Of a stretch of DNA of 64,000 bases, positions 11,475-22,514 are shown piece by piece. The first letter of the stretch is position 1. Every line of letters starts with the position of its first letter. The translations under genes and the position numbers were made by a program. Origin of the DNA: Sorex araneus (taxonomy: Eukaryota; Chordata; Mammalia; Eulipotyphla; Soricidae); the NCBI RefSeq assembly GCF_027595985.1, contig NC_073302.1, forward strand, positions 10,480,966-10,544,965, read 5' to 3'. The notes beneath the pieces are model-generated. The model worked only from the letters and a program-made list of their open reading frames with translations. It had not been told where the DNA came from and ran no database searches.

Positions 11475-14400
11475 CTTTTTTTCTCTTTTTTTAATTTATA
11501 TTATTCTTTAATTAGTGCATAATCATGAGGGTACTGATACAGATTCACACAAGTTAGAACTTGTTTTTTCCTCATACAGTGTTCACAAACGCATCCCTCC
11601 ACCAGTGCCCATTCTGCATTACCAATAAACCCAATATCCTCCCCCCCCCATTCCATCTCCCTCCTCACCCCAACCTGCCTCTGTGGCAGGGTACTCCCTT
11701 TTGATCTCTCTCTCTCCAATTAGGTGTTGTAGTTTGCAATAGCGGTATTGTGTGGCAATTGTGCTCAGACTTTAGTCTACTTTCAGCACACATCTCCCTT
11801 CCCGGGTGGGATCTCCAACCACATTTTACTTGGTGTTGCCTTCTCTATCTGAGCTGCCTTTTCCCCCAGCATGTGAGACCAGCTTCCAAGCCACAGAGCC
11901 AACCTACGGGTAATTATTTCTACTATATTTGGATACTAGTCTCCTATTCTGTTATTTTATATTCCACAAATGAGTGCAATATTTCTATGTCTGTCTCTCT
12001 CTTTCTGACTCATTTCACTTAGCATGATACTTTCTTTCCATGTTGATCCACTTATATGCAAAGTTCATGACTTCATTTTTTTCTTTTTTTAAAAATTTAT
12101 TTATTTTTAATTAGTCAATCACCGTGAGGGTACAGTTACAGATTTATACATTTTTGTGCTCATGTTTCCCCCATACAAATATTGAGGACCCACTCCTTCA
12201 CCAGTGCCCATTCTCCACCACCGGTAAACCCAGCATCCCTCCTACCCTCCCCAATCCCATCTCCCCCCACCCCACCCTGCCACTGTGGCGGGGCATTACG
12301 TTTTGTTCTCTCTTTCTAATTAGGTGTTGTGGTTCGCAATAGAGGTGTTGAATGGCCACTGTGTTCAGTCTCTAGTCTACATTCAGCCCGCCTCATCCTT
12401 CCCCTGTATGGCCTCCAACCGCATTATACTTGATGATCCCTTCTCTGAGTTGCCCTCTCCCCAGAATGTGAGGCCAGCTTCCAAGCCATGGAGTCAACCT
12501 CCTGGTACTTATTTCTACTATTCTTCTATTCTTGGGTGTTAGTCTCCTACTCTGTTATTCTATATTCCACAGATGTGTGCAATCTTTCTATGTCTGTCTT
12601 TCTCTTTCTGACTCATTTCACTCAGCATGATACTTTCCATGCCGATCCACTTATACGCAAAATTCATGACCTCCTTTTTTCTAACAGCTGCATAGTATTC
12701 CATTGTATAGATGTACCAAAGTTTCTTCAACCAGTCATCTGTTCTAGGGCACTCAGGTTTTTTCCAGATTCTGGCTATTGTAAACAGTGCCGCAATGAAC
12801 ATATAAGTGCAGATGTCATTTCGACTATACTTTTTTGCTTCTGTGGGATATATTCCCAGCAGTGGTATTGCTGGGTCAAATGGGAGCTCAATATCTAATT
12901 TTTTGAGAATAGTCCATATTGTTTTCCAAAAGGGCTGAACCAGTCGGCATTCCCACCAGCAGTGCAGAAGGGTCCCTTTCTCCCCACATCCTCTCCAACA
13001 GCGGTTGCTTTTATTCTTTTGGATGTGTGCTGTGACTTCATTTTTTCTAACAGCTGCATATATTCCATTGTATAGATGTACCAGAGTTTCTTTAACCAGT
13101 AATCTGTTCTCAGGCTCTCGGGTTTTTTCCAGATTCTGGCTATTGTAAACAGTGCTGCAATGAACATATAAGTGCAGATGTCATTTCGACATTTAGACTG
13201 TAATTTTTTTGCTTCTCCACGGTATATTCCCAGTAGTGGTATTTCTGAGACCTCAATTTCTAATTTTCTGAGAAGCGTCCATATTGTTTTCCAGAATGGC
13301 TGAACCAGTCGGAATTCCTACCAGCAGTGTAGAAGGGTCCCTTTCTCCCCACATCCTCTCCAACAGCGATTGTTTTTATTCTTTTGGATGTGTGCCAGTC
13401 TCTGTGGTATGAGATGGTATCTCATGGTTGTTTTGATCTGCATCTCCCTGAAGATTAGTGATGTAGAGCACTTTTTCTTGTGCCTTTTGTCCATTCGTAT
13501 CTCTTCCTTGGGAAAGTTTCTGTTCATTTCTTTGCCCCATTTTCTGATGGGGTTAGATGATTTCTTCTTGCAATTCAAACAAGTGCCTTGTATAACCTTG
13601 ATATCAACCACTGATCAGATGGGTTTTGGGTGAATATTCTTTCCTATTCTGTAGATTTTCTTTGTATTTTGATCACTGTATTTTGTGGTGCAGGAGCTTC
13701 TTAGTTTAATATAGTCTCATTTGTGATTTCTGTTTCCACTTGGTTGGTCAGTGACATGTCATCTTTGAAGATACCGTTAGCCTCAATATCATGGAGGGTT
13801 TTGCTGACCTGGTCTTCAATGTACCTTATAGATTCTGGTCTGATGTTGAGGTCTTTAATCTATTTTGATCTGATTTTTGTGCATAGTGTTAGGTCTATGT
13901 CTAAGCACATTTTTTTCGCATGTGGTTGTCCAGTTATGCCAGTACCATTTGTTAAAGAGGCTTTCTTTGCTCCACTTCACATTTCTTGCTCCTTTATCAA
14001 AGCTTAGATGTTCATGCATTTGGGGTTGTGTGTGTAGGGATATTCCACCCTGTACCGTTAGTCTGCATGAGACACATATCTCCCTAATACCAAAAGCAAA
14101 CAAAGACACCACTAATAAGGAAAACTACAGGCAAAAATCACTGATGAACACAGATGCAAAGATCCTCAACAAAATATTAGCAAATAGAATCCAACAACTC
14201 ATCAGAAAGATCATACTCCACGACCAAGTGGGATTTATCCTGGAAATGCAAGGATGCTATAACATTCGGAAATTAATCAACATAATCCCTCATATCAACA
14301 AAAGTAAAGATAAAAACCGTATGATGATATCAATAGATGCAGAGAAATCATTTGATACGATCCAATACCTGTTTATGATGAAAACTCTCACCAAAATGGG

Positions 14401-15222
14401 TTTAGAGGGAACGTTCCTCAAGATAGTCAAAGCCATCTACCTATGGCAAGCATTATCCTCAATGGGGAAAAACTAAGTGCCTTCCCTCTAAGATCGAGGA
14501 CAAGACAAGGATATCCACTCTACCACTTCTTTTCAATATAGTACTGGTAGTTCTTGCAATAGCAGTTAGAAAAGAAAAAGACATTAAGTGCATCCAGATA
14601 GGAAAGGAAGAAATCAAGCTCTCACTATTAGCAGATTATATGATACTATATCTAAAGAATCCTAAAACTTCTACCAAGAAACTTCTAAAAACAATAGATT
14701 TGTACAGTAAAGTCACAGGCTATAAAATCAATACCCCAAAATCCATAGCCTTCCTATATGCAAATAACTAGACAGTGTTATAAAAAAATGACATAAAAAA
14801 TCCCATTCAAATGGTGCCCCAGAAAATCAAGTACCTTGGAATCAGCACAACTAAGAAGGTATAGAACCTCTCCAAAGAAAACTACAAAATGCTACTCCAT
14901 GAAATAAAAGAGGACATGAGGAAATGAGAACATATCCCCTGCTCATGGATAGGAAGAATTAGCATTGTCAAGATGGCAATTCTCCCCAAAGCACTATACA
15001 AATTCAAAGTGATCCCTATAAGGATTCACATGAAATTCTTCAAGTAAATGGATCAAGCAATCCTGAAATTCATATGGAACAACAAACGCCCACTAATAGC
15101 TAAAGCAATTCTTGGGAAATAGAGGATGGCAGGCATCACCATCCCCAACGTCAAACTCTACTACAAATTGGTAACAATTAAAAAAGCATGGTACTGAAAC
15201 AAAAGCAGAGCCACAGACCATT
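11475..15222 (-). mobile_element. 5'-inverted L1 (twin-priming structure), host of a nested L1
   Basis: The T-rich tail and antisense 3' UTR start at 11475-11520. The antisense part runs to 12068 and, after a nested L1, from 13047 to 14072, reaching ORF2 at ACAGGGTGGAATATCCC. From about 14075 the orientation flips: 14075-15222 is sense ORF2 from [13 protein letters not shown] to an outer end at CAGAGCCACAGACCA. That outer end is the sequence directly preceding ACAGGGTGGAATA in an uninterrupted L1. This is the arrangement expected from twin priming. Both parts carry stops. Confidence 0.85.
12083..13032 (-). mobile_element. Nested 5'-truncated L1 3' end
   Basis: The antisense T-rich tail, full 3' UTR and ORF2 C-terminus (reads [17 protein letters not shown] and [14 protein letters not shown]) end at ATTCTTTTGGATGTGTGC. 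The flanking target duplication TGACTTCATTTTTT occurs at 12069-12082 and 13033-13046, inside the outer L1. This insertion is therefore younger than the outer one. Its ORF2 end is intact over 80 codons (12560-12802). Confidence 0.88.
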
Positions 15223-15689
15223 TTTATGTTTTATATGTCTCATATTTCTATTGTAAAACACAAAAGTTCCATTTTTCCCAGCATCCCGCGGGGCCTGCAT
15301 CCTGGCTTCAGTCCCTGCCCCTCCAGCGCCTTCACCTTCCTCTCCCAGGGCGCCAAGTTCCCTGACCAGTTATCCAGTCCCAGTTCCTGTGCCACAGTCA
15401 GGCACCCAGACCCAAACACCTCCAGCATCCTTCGGGCCGTGCACCCTGCCCCCAGCCACAGACCCTCCAGTGCTGTCCCGCCACCTTCCTCTTCAGGTGT
15501 GTGAATCCCTATCATCACCACCTCATTTGCTCATCCAGAACACCCTCTAAACTTCTAACCACAAAATCATGAGATGATGATGCGTCCACGGAAAGAACTT
15601 TCTCAGGGCCTGACATTTGAGACACTAGTTATCCCAGATCTCACACAATAGCTATTAATAAGTCACCTCCACTCACAAAGACAACCTGA
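15223..15689. repeat. GC-rich tandem repeat (period about 144 bp) and unassigned flank
   Basis: Between 15280 and 15500 two similar GC-rich units start at 15280 (AGCATCCCGCGGGGCCTGCA) and 15424 (AGCATCCTTCGGGCCGTGCA). A 93-codon frame on minus (15240-15521) spans them but its sequence is itself repetitive and resembles no family I know. 15520-15689 is unrecognised. Confidence 0.5.
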
Positions 15690-17085
15690 TTATAGGGGTC
15701 GAAAAAGACAATTTCACTTGTTGTCCCTTTGACCTATGATTTGCTTGAGCGGGCCCCAGTAACATCTCGATTTGTCCCTGTCGTGTGCTCGTGCAGCCCA
15801 ATGATATCTTCTTGCTCCAGGAATAGGACGAGCCTCAAATCGTTCATTCAGGGATTTGATGAAGAAATCTGACCATCTAGTTGGTGGGCACCCACGAGGT
15901 CTTTGATGTACCATGAAATCCAGTTGGTAACAGCTCTAGTCTAGCGGTCATCTCTGAATTGCATTACATGACAGGCCCATCTGATTTTTGATGCCTAGGT
16001 AAACAAGACAGTGTCCCTGATTCTTGACCATCGACTGATGTAAGAACTGCAGATTCCTTCTCTCGCTTGAGTGAGACGTGACACACCTAGCACAGCTCTT
16101 TCGATTCTTGTTTGGGATACACTAATAGCATTCTCATCCTGTTTGCGTAGGGCCCAGGTTTCTGAGGCATATGTTAGTGCAGGAAGAATGGTGGAATCAA
16201 AAAGATGTGCTCAGAGTCGGAGGTTCTTCGGTCTCTTAACCACTTCTTCAACGCTCTTGAAGTCATTCCACATTGCTTTCTTCCTCCTGCGCAATTCTGG
16301 CACCATTTCGTTCCTCATGTTGATTTCTCAACCCTGGTACCCATGGCTACTACATTTGGAGATGTTTGTTCCATTGAGAGCAAATGGAGCTTCAGGGACC
16401 AGTTCTTTTTTCATGAGCATCGTCTTGTTGGATTCAGCTGCAATTCGACCTTTCCAAACTCGTGGTCGAAGTTGGCCAGCATTTGTGCCACTTGGCTAAT
16501 ATTTGGTGTTATGAGAACGATGTCATCAGTGAAGCGGAGGTGGTGCAGTTGCTGACCATCTATCTTCACTCCCATTTCTTACCATTCCAGTCATCACATG
16601 ATGATCTCAAGGGTGGTACTGAAGAGTTTCAGTGAAATGGTATCACCCTGCAGCACCACTCTCTTTGCATCAATGATCACTTCCTGGTATAATGGTGAGA
16701 TCCTGGTGGGGAATCCACACTACAGCCCGAGGAGGACTTTGATATACTAGTTTGAATGCCCTGTTTGGCTAGGGCTTCGATGACCGCTTCAGTCTTAACA
16801 GAATCGAAGGCCTTCTTTAAGTCAATGAACGTTAGACAGAGCGGCATCTTGAACTCTCGTGAAACTTCAATGAGTATGGTCACTGTGTGGATATGGTCTA
16901 TCGTGCTGAATCCCCTTCGGAACCCAGCTTGCTTGCATGGTTGTCCTTTGTCTAGTGTTCTGCCTATTCTATTCAGGATGACATTAGTGAACATCTTGTA
17001 GAAGACAGACTGCAGGCAGATTGGGCGATAGTTGCCGATGTCGTGGATGTACAAAAAGATCAGATCCACCACTTGGTAGATGAAT
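15690..17085 (-). mobile_element. 5'-truncated RTE element
   Basis: The 3' end (GATTTGCTTGAGCGGGCCCC, antisense) is at about 15735 and the copy runs back into the reverse transcriptase. On minus, 17072-16677 reads NYRPICLQSVFYKMFTNVIL, TLDKGQPCKQAGFRRGFSTI and DLKKAFDSV, typical RTE RT blocks. The copy stops at about 17085 against an L1 fragment. Several stops and indels make it non-functional. Confidence 0.88.
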
Positions 17086-17091
17086 AATACT

Positions 17092-18650
17092 CAAGCCCAG
17101 CAAAGATATACTGTATCTGAAGGAGAAATGGAAGACAGGGGTCTAGTAGACATATGTAGGACATTTCACCCAAAAAGCTTGATACACATTCTTCTCAAGT
17201 GCCCTTGGCACATTCTCCAAGATAGAACACATACTAGGCTACAAAACATACCTCCATAAAATTAAGAGGATAGAAATTGTATCAAGGATCTTTTCAGATC
17301 ATGATGCACTGAAAATTGAAGTAAATCCCCGGCAAAAACAGAAATTCAAACCAAACACCTTGAAATTAAACAGCTCACTACTGAATAATGAGTGACTTAG
17401 AAAGGAAATCAAAGAGCGAATCCAAAGAAAATGAACATGAATGAAGACACGAGCTACCAGACCTTATGGGACACAACAAAAGCAGTGTTGAGAGGAAATG
17501 TTTGTAGCTCTACAAGCTCAAGAAGGAATATTGAGCCCACAAAAATAATCTAACTTCACATTTAAGACCTTGGAGAATGATCAACAAGAGGAGCCCAAAC
17601 AAAAAAGGAGAAACGAAATAATAAAACTTGAGAAGAAATTAAATACATGAAAACCCAAAACACAATTTGAAAGATCAGTGAAACCAAGATCTGGTTCTTT
17701 GAGAAAATAAATAAGATTGATAAACCACTAGCAAGACTCACAAGGAATAAGAAAGAGAGACCCCGAATAAACAGAATCAGAAACTAAAAGGGTGACATCA
17801 CAAGAGAACCCACAGAAATTAAAAGTATAATAAGATTATTTTAAAAAGCTTCATGCTACATAACTAGACAACTTGAGGACATGGACCAATTCCTGAACTC
17901 CTATAATCTCCCGAAGCTGACCCAGGCTTGGAATACCATAACAGACCTATCCCTATCAAGGAAATTGAAGTAATAACCAAAAGTCTCCCAAAAAACAAAA
18001 GCCCTGGCCCAGATGGATTTACTAGTGAATTCTTCCATACCTTCAAAAAGGACCTACTCCCAATCCTGTTCAAGATTTTCTAAGAAATTGAAAAAACAGA
18101 AACACTTCCAAACAGTTTCTATGAGACAAATATCACCCTCCTACCAATAACAGATAGATATCACAGAAAAAGAGAATTACAGACCAGTATCCCTAAGAAT
18201 ACAGATGCAAAGGTCCTTGATAATATGCTAGCAAATGGAGTCCAATGATGGATCAAAAAGATCGTACACCATGACCAAATAGGATTCATCCTGGGTATGC
18301 AAGGATGGTTTAACATTCGCAAATCAATCAACATAATACACCATATCAATAAAAGGAAAGATAAAAATAATATGATTGTATCAATAGATGCAGAGAAGGT
18401 ATTTGACAAGATCCAGTACCCATTAATGATAAAAACTTTCAGCAAAATGGAAGTTGAAGGAACTTTCCTCAATCTAGTCAAAGCCATCTACCACAAGCCC
18501 ACAGCAAGCATTATTCTCAGTGGGGAAAAGCTGAGAGTCTTCCCTCTAAGATCGGGTACAAGACAAAGTTGCCCACTCTCACTACCTTTATTCAATATAG
18601 TACTGGAAGTACTCGCCATAGCACTTAGTCAAGAAAAGGATATCAAAGGA
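17092..18650 (+). pseudogene. Degenerate L1 ORF2 fragment
   Basis: This stretch covers endonuclease C-terminus to RT, starting at a match to 53190 (GATATACTGTATCTGA) and ending after [28 protein letters not shown] and [20 protein letters not shown] (open only at 18297-18737). Many stops. The L1 ends abruptly at GATATCAAAGGACC (about 18650) and passes into non-L1 sequence, exactly as in the other copy at 54732. The break therefore predates duplication. Confidence 0.85.
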
Positions 18651-19431
18651 CCCCCAGGAGGCCACGCCCCCTACTGTGAAGCCCACGCCTCCTGCCAGCA
18701 CTGTAAATGGGCGACCCAGGGCGGGTCACACACCTGAGAGAGAGCAAGCCGTGGTGCTGGAGAGCGACACTATGGGTGGGCAGGATGCGATCCTGGGATG
18801 CTACAAGGGTTCGGGTCTGGGTGGTGGGATGGGCGCAGGTGCGGAGATGATCAGAATTTTAAAGGACTTCCTTCATTTTTCATATTCATCATATCATTCT
18901 CCATCCTTCCAAACATCAAATAAGAATTTGAATGCCCTCAGATAAATGTTGAAGGTCACTGTTATTGAAATCAACACTCTCATAGGTGTGATCAAGCTGA
19001 CTCTATGATTGTAACGTTACAGTAAGTGTGGAGTGATAGCTTGATAATTTTGCTATCAGTACTCGATAACTAATGTACTGAATACCTATCTGTCTATACC
19101 AAACATCTTTTCCAATATTTTGCCTATTTAAATTTTTTATTTATTTGGCAGCCCAAACCCAGGGTGCTCAGGGCATACTCATAGCTCTGAGCTCAGAGTT
19201 TACTCATGGCAATCTCAAAGTATGGCAAGTGCCCACTCTCTGTAATGTATTTATGGCCCCTTTTAGACCATTTAAAAGCATTTTTTTATTGTGAGTTCTT
19301 GAAATTTTTGTGCATTTTATGAAGGTTAGAGTTAAGTAATTTTATTAAAAGACAATACACCGTACAGTTCTTTATATATTTTGGATACAAATTCTTGATT
19401 TTATATATTACTTAGAAGTAGCCTCTCTCCT
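17092..19431 (+). repeat. Segmental duplication, copy 1
   Basis: About 2.34 kb matches 53175-55512 in the same orientation. It covers the L1 ORF2 fragment, a GC-rich stretch (GGGCGACCCAGGGCGGGTCA), non-repeat sequence with TCATATCATTCTCCATCCTT, an old antisense SINE (about 19135-19260), old antisense L1 (TTCTTTATATATTTTGGATA) and the end AGAAGTAGCCTCTCTC. It is bounded by an RTE on the left and a SINE on the right. Confidence 0.85.
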
Positions 19432-19624
19432 TTTTTGACTTATTTATTTATTTATTGTTTATTTGCATCACAACCGGTGTTGCACAGGGATTACTCCTTG
19501 ATTTGCACTCAGGAATTACTCCTGGCCGTGCTGGAGGACCATATGAGATGCTGGGAATCGAACACTGGTCGGCTGTGTGCAAGGCAAACGACTTACCTGC
19601 TGTGCTGTCGCTCCAATACCCTCT
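19432..19624 (-). mobile_element. SOR-like SINE, A-tail class
   Basis: Antisense copy with a T-rich tail, the body (GGAATTACTCCTGG, GGACCATATGAGATGCTGGG) and the tRNA-like head at the right end (GTGCTGTCGCTCCA). It sits exactly at the right edge of segmental-duplication copy 1. Confidence 0.9.
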
Positions 19625-19739
19625 TTAATTTTTCAACAATATTACTCAGAATGACAGGATGACAATTTTTTCAGCATATTTTCAAAACTTTCTTTTAGAG
19701 TGATTTCTGCATTTCTATAAGAAAATATATTCCATTTTA

Positions 19740-19826
19740 TTATTATTTATTTATTTAAATTTTTTTTTGAATCACTGTTAGATGGTTACAAGCTTTCATG
19801 TTTGGGTTACAATCTCACAATTATTA
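19740..19826 (-). mobile_element. Short 5'-truncated retroposon tail with target duplication
   Basis: A T-rich stretch followed by TGAATCACTGTTAGATGGTT matches the tail of the composite retroposons at 20971 and 35577. The target duplication ATATATTCCATTTTA lies at 19725-19739 and 19827-19841. Only about 87 bases were inserted. Confidence 0.75.
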
Positions 19827-20269
19827 ATATATTCCATTTTAAGGAAATAAATGTATTTTCTATATTAGAAATAATTAAAAAAGATTTGGACCCATGAATT
19901 ACAAACTACCCATAATAGAATTGCTAGCACACAGCGTACAATCAATCTTTAGAAATCTGTACTTATCATGAAGTAAAGGATTCTATGCCATGTATCTTCT
20001 AAGTATTTTAAACTTAATCCTGTATTTAATTATATGCCTATATTCTTTCAATATTCATTCATTGAAAGAAATGTTTAAAATTTAAGTTGTTAAAGTCATT
20101 AAATTATTTAAATATTCCTAGCTATTTTATTCTTTGTGTACAGTTGCAAATAAATATTTTTTTAAATTTTTCTTTCAAATGTTTATTTTTTGTGTACCTG
20201 AATGAAGTATTAAAAATGTATTTCTTCATCATTAATTAAAATTAAATTTAGGTATATACTGTGATTTAT

Positions 20270-20956
20270 AATACTTTTCTTAGTAATGTTCCAGGGATAC
20301 ATATTTCAACACCACATCCCAAACCAGAGTGTCATTGAACCACCAACTCTAGACCCTCTCTCATCCATTCTCACCAGAGCCAACTCTTAGTCAATTCACT
20401 TCTGCAGCTAGATTATCAGCATCTGTTACCGCTGATCATTTTAATATTCTGTTAGTATGTATAACTTTACTTCAAATAAGAGAGGAATTATTTGCTATTT
20501 GTCTTGCCTATGACTTACCCTTATTATGATACCCTCTATTTCCATTTAAGTGCTAAGAATATGCAAGACTACGTTGTCCCTCATAGCTGACTAGTATTCC
20601 ATCGGGTATACATAAGATAGATTCTTTTTCGCTCATATATTCTCAAGGCTTGAGTGGCTTCCATATGTTGGCAACACCTACCACCAGAACTCCCTCATTC
20701 CCATGCTAATATTTCAAAGTTCACTCAGATACATCCCTGTCCCCTTAGACTGAGTTCTGTGAACTATCTCTCCATTTCTGCTATTTGTTTTATTTCTGGT
20801 TATGTTATAACCCACATGAGACAGACCACTCTGAATCCGATTATCCCCTTCTGATGGATTTTGCTCAGTATGATATCCTCCAGTTCCATCCAAGTAGGAA
20901 GTAATTGCTTGATTTCATATTTTCTTACGGCTGCATAAGATTCCATAATGTAAATA
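20270..20956 (-). repeat. Old L1 3' ends, inverted counterpart of 40440-41878 (part 1)
   Basis: On minus this matches 41490-41875 (GTATCCCT...GAACATTA, CACTCTGGTTTGGGATGTGG) and then 40660-40970. It is an ancient pair of L1 3' ends in the same order as on + at 40440-41878. No open frame. Confidence 0.65.
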
Positions 20957-20970
20957 TCTCACAGTTTCTT

Positions 20971-21803
20971 TTTTTTTAAAATTTTTATTTTTTTAAAAAT
21001 TTTATCACCATGTGGAAAGTTACAGAGTTCTCAGGTTTATGTCTCAGTTATACCGTATTCAAACACCATCCCTTCACCAGTGCCCATATTCCACCACCAA
21101 AATCCCCGGTATACCCCCCGCCCCCCACCCCAACTGTATAACTGATGAACCTAAATTTATTTTCTCTACACCTTGATTAGATTCCATATTTCAACACAAA
21201 ACTCACTATTGTTGTGGGAGTTATATCCCCAAACAAGATAACCCTAATAAGGAGGCATTTGATAATTAGTTTTCCATTCAAAGATTGTATGTTTTCAGGT
21301 TTTAGAAAAGGTCGCGCGGCCGGATCTGTCCCAGTCCCGAATCCTGGAGCCGTGTTAGTTGCTGCTCAGTGTCGCCAGGGTTCCATCTGGAGAAGGTGTG
21401 CTGGCGGCACCTCCTCCCTCCGGCCCCCCGGTGTTGCTGGCCCCGATTCGGGTCCGGAGCATTGTCCGGGCTGCGTTGCTCACCAGAATGCCTGCTGCTT
21501 CTCTGTGGATTGTGGCATCAAGATGGCGCCGAGGGTGGGTCGAGGGCGTGACTTCCAGCAGCCGGGACCACTCAGAGTTTTGGGCTGGCGCCACCCCACT
21601 CCAGTGGCCCCCGCGGCTCGAATCTGTCCCAGTCCCGAATCCTGGAGCCGTGTTAGTTGCTGCTCAGTATCTCCAGGATTCCATCTGGAGAAGGTGTGCT
21701 GGCGGCACCTCCTCCCTCCGGCCCCCCAGTGTTGCTGGCCCCGGTTCGGGTCCAGAGCATTGTCTGAGCCGCGTTGCTCACCAGAATGCCTGCCGCTTCT
21801 CTC
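20971..21803 (-). mobile_element. Composite non-autonomous retroposon with tandem 5' units
   Basis: A 14-bp target duplication TCTCACAGTTTCTT lies at 20957-20970 and 21804-21817. On minus the element starts with a partial unit (21803-21622), then a complete 298-bp unit (21621-21324) about 93% alike by eye. It continues with a non-coding middle and an L1-3'UTR-like end (compare CATCCCTTCACCAGTGCCCA with the L1 3' UTR) plus an A-rich tail. Each complete unit can hold a YY1-type motif (GCCATCTTG on minus, 21519-21527). Long frames at 21214-21913 on both strands are composition artefacts of the GC-rich units. Confidence 0.8.
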
Positions 21804-21817
21804 TCTCACAGTTTCTT

Positions 21818-22065
21818 GATTCACTCATCTATAGTTGGACATTTGGGCTGACTCCATATCTTAGCTATTGTACGAAATGCTGCAATGATTATAATGTGCA
21901 TATATCCTTTTAAAGTCGTGTTTTTATAGTTTAGGGATAGAAATCAAGAAGCGGTATTGCTCAGTTGCATGGGAGTTCTATTCTTATTTAACAAAATTAA
22001 TTTCCATATTTCTTTCCATAAAGGCTTATAAACATCCCCACAACAGATAATAAGGGTTCTCTTTT
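21818..22065 (-). repeat. Old L1 3' end, inverted counterpart of 40440-41878 (part 2)
   Basis: Continuation of the old L1 after the composite retroposon. On minus it reads AACTCCCATGCAACTGAGCA and CAGCCCAAATGTCCAACTAT, matching 40525-40670. It is cut on the right by an RTE fragment. Confidence 0.7.
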
Positions 22066-22069
22066 TTGC

Positions 22070-22508
22070 TCAAGTGGGCGCCAGTAACGTCTCCATTTAT
22101 CCCTGACTCATGCTAGTATAGCCCAATGGCATCTGCTCACTCCAGGAACACAAAGAGCCTCAAACAGTTCATTCAGGGTCTTGATGAAGAAGCCTGACCA
22201 TATCGAAGGTGGGCGGTCATGCGTTCTTTTGACGTCCCATGGAATCCAGTGGCTAACAGCTCTAGTCCAGCGGTCGTCTCTGAATCCCATTACATGACTG
22301 ACCCATCTGATTTTCAATGCCTTGGCAAATGAGACAACGTCCCTGATTCTTGATCACCGACGGAGGTCGGAACTCCAGATTCATTCCCTCACTTGAGTGA
22401 AACGTGATATTGCAAGCATAGCTCTTTCTATTCCTCTTTGGGATACCCGAATTGTGTTCTCATCCTGTTTTTGTAGGACACAGGTCTCAGAGGCGTACGG
22501 TAGTGCAA
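22070..22508 (-). mobile_element. RTE 3' fragment
   Basis: An antisense copy of the RTE 3' end (TCAAGTGGGCGCCAGTAACG near the left edge) back to the region after the RT. It lacks the RT active site and is heavily mutated. Confidence 0.88.
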
Positions 22509-22514
22509 ATGTGA

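Noticed and set aside
15240-15521. 93-codon ORF on minus as a novel protein
   Set aside because: It spans a tandem repeat and has low-complexity composition with no recognisable family; chance frame is more likely.
17092-19431. Interpretation as a retrotransposed L1 with a 3' transduction
   Set aside because: There is no A tail at its end and it contains pre-existing antisense SINE and L1 relics, so a DNA-level duplication fits better.
21214-21913. 184- and 201-codon ORFs on + and a 114-codon ORF on -
   Set aside because: They fall on the GC-rich 298-bp tandem units of a retroposon; several frames are open at once and the peptide is itself repeated.
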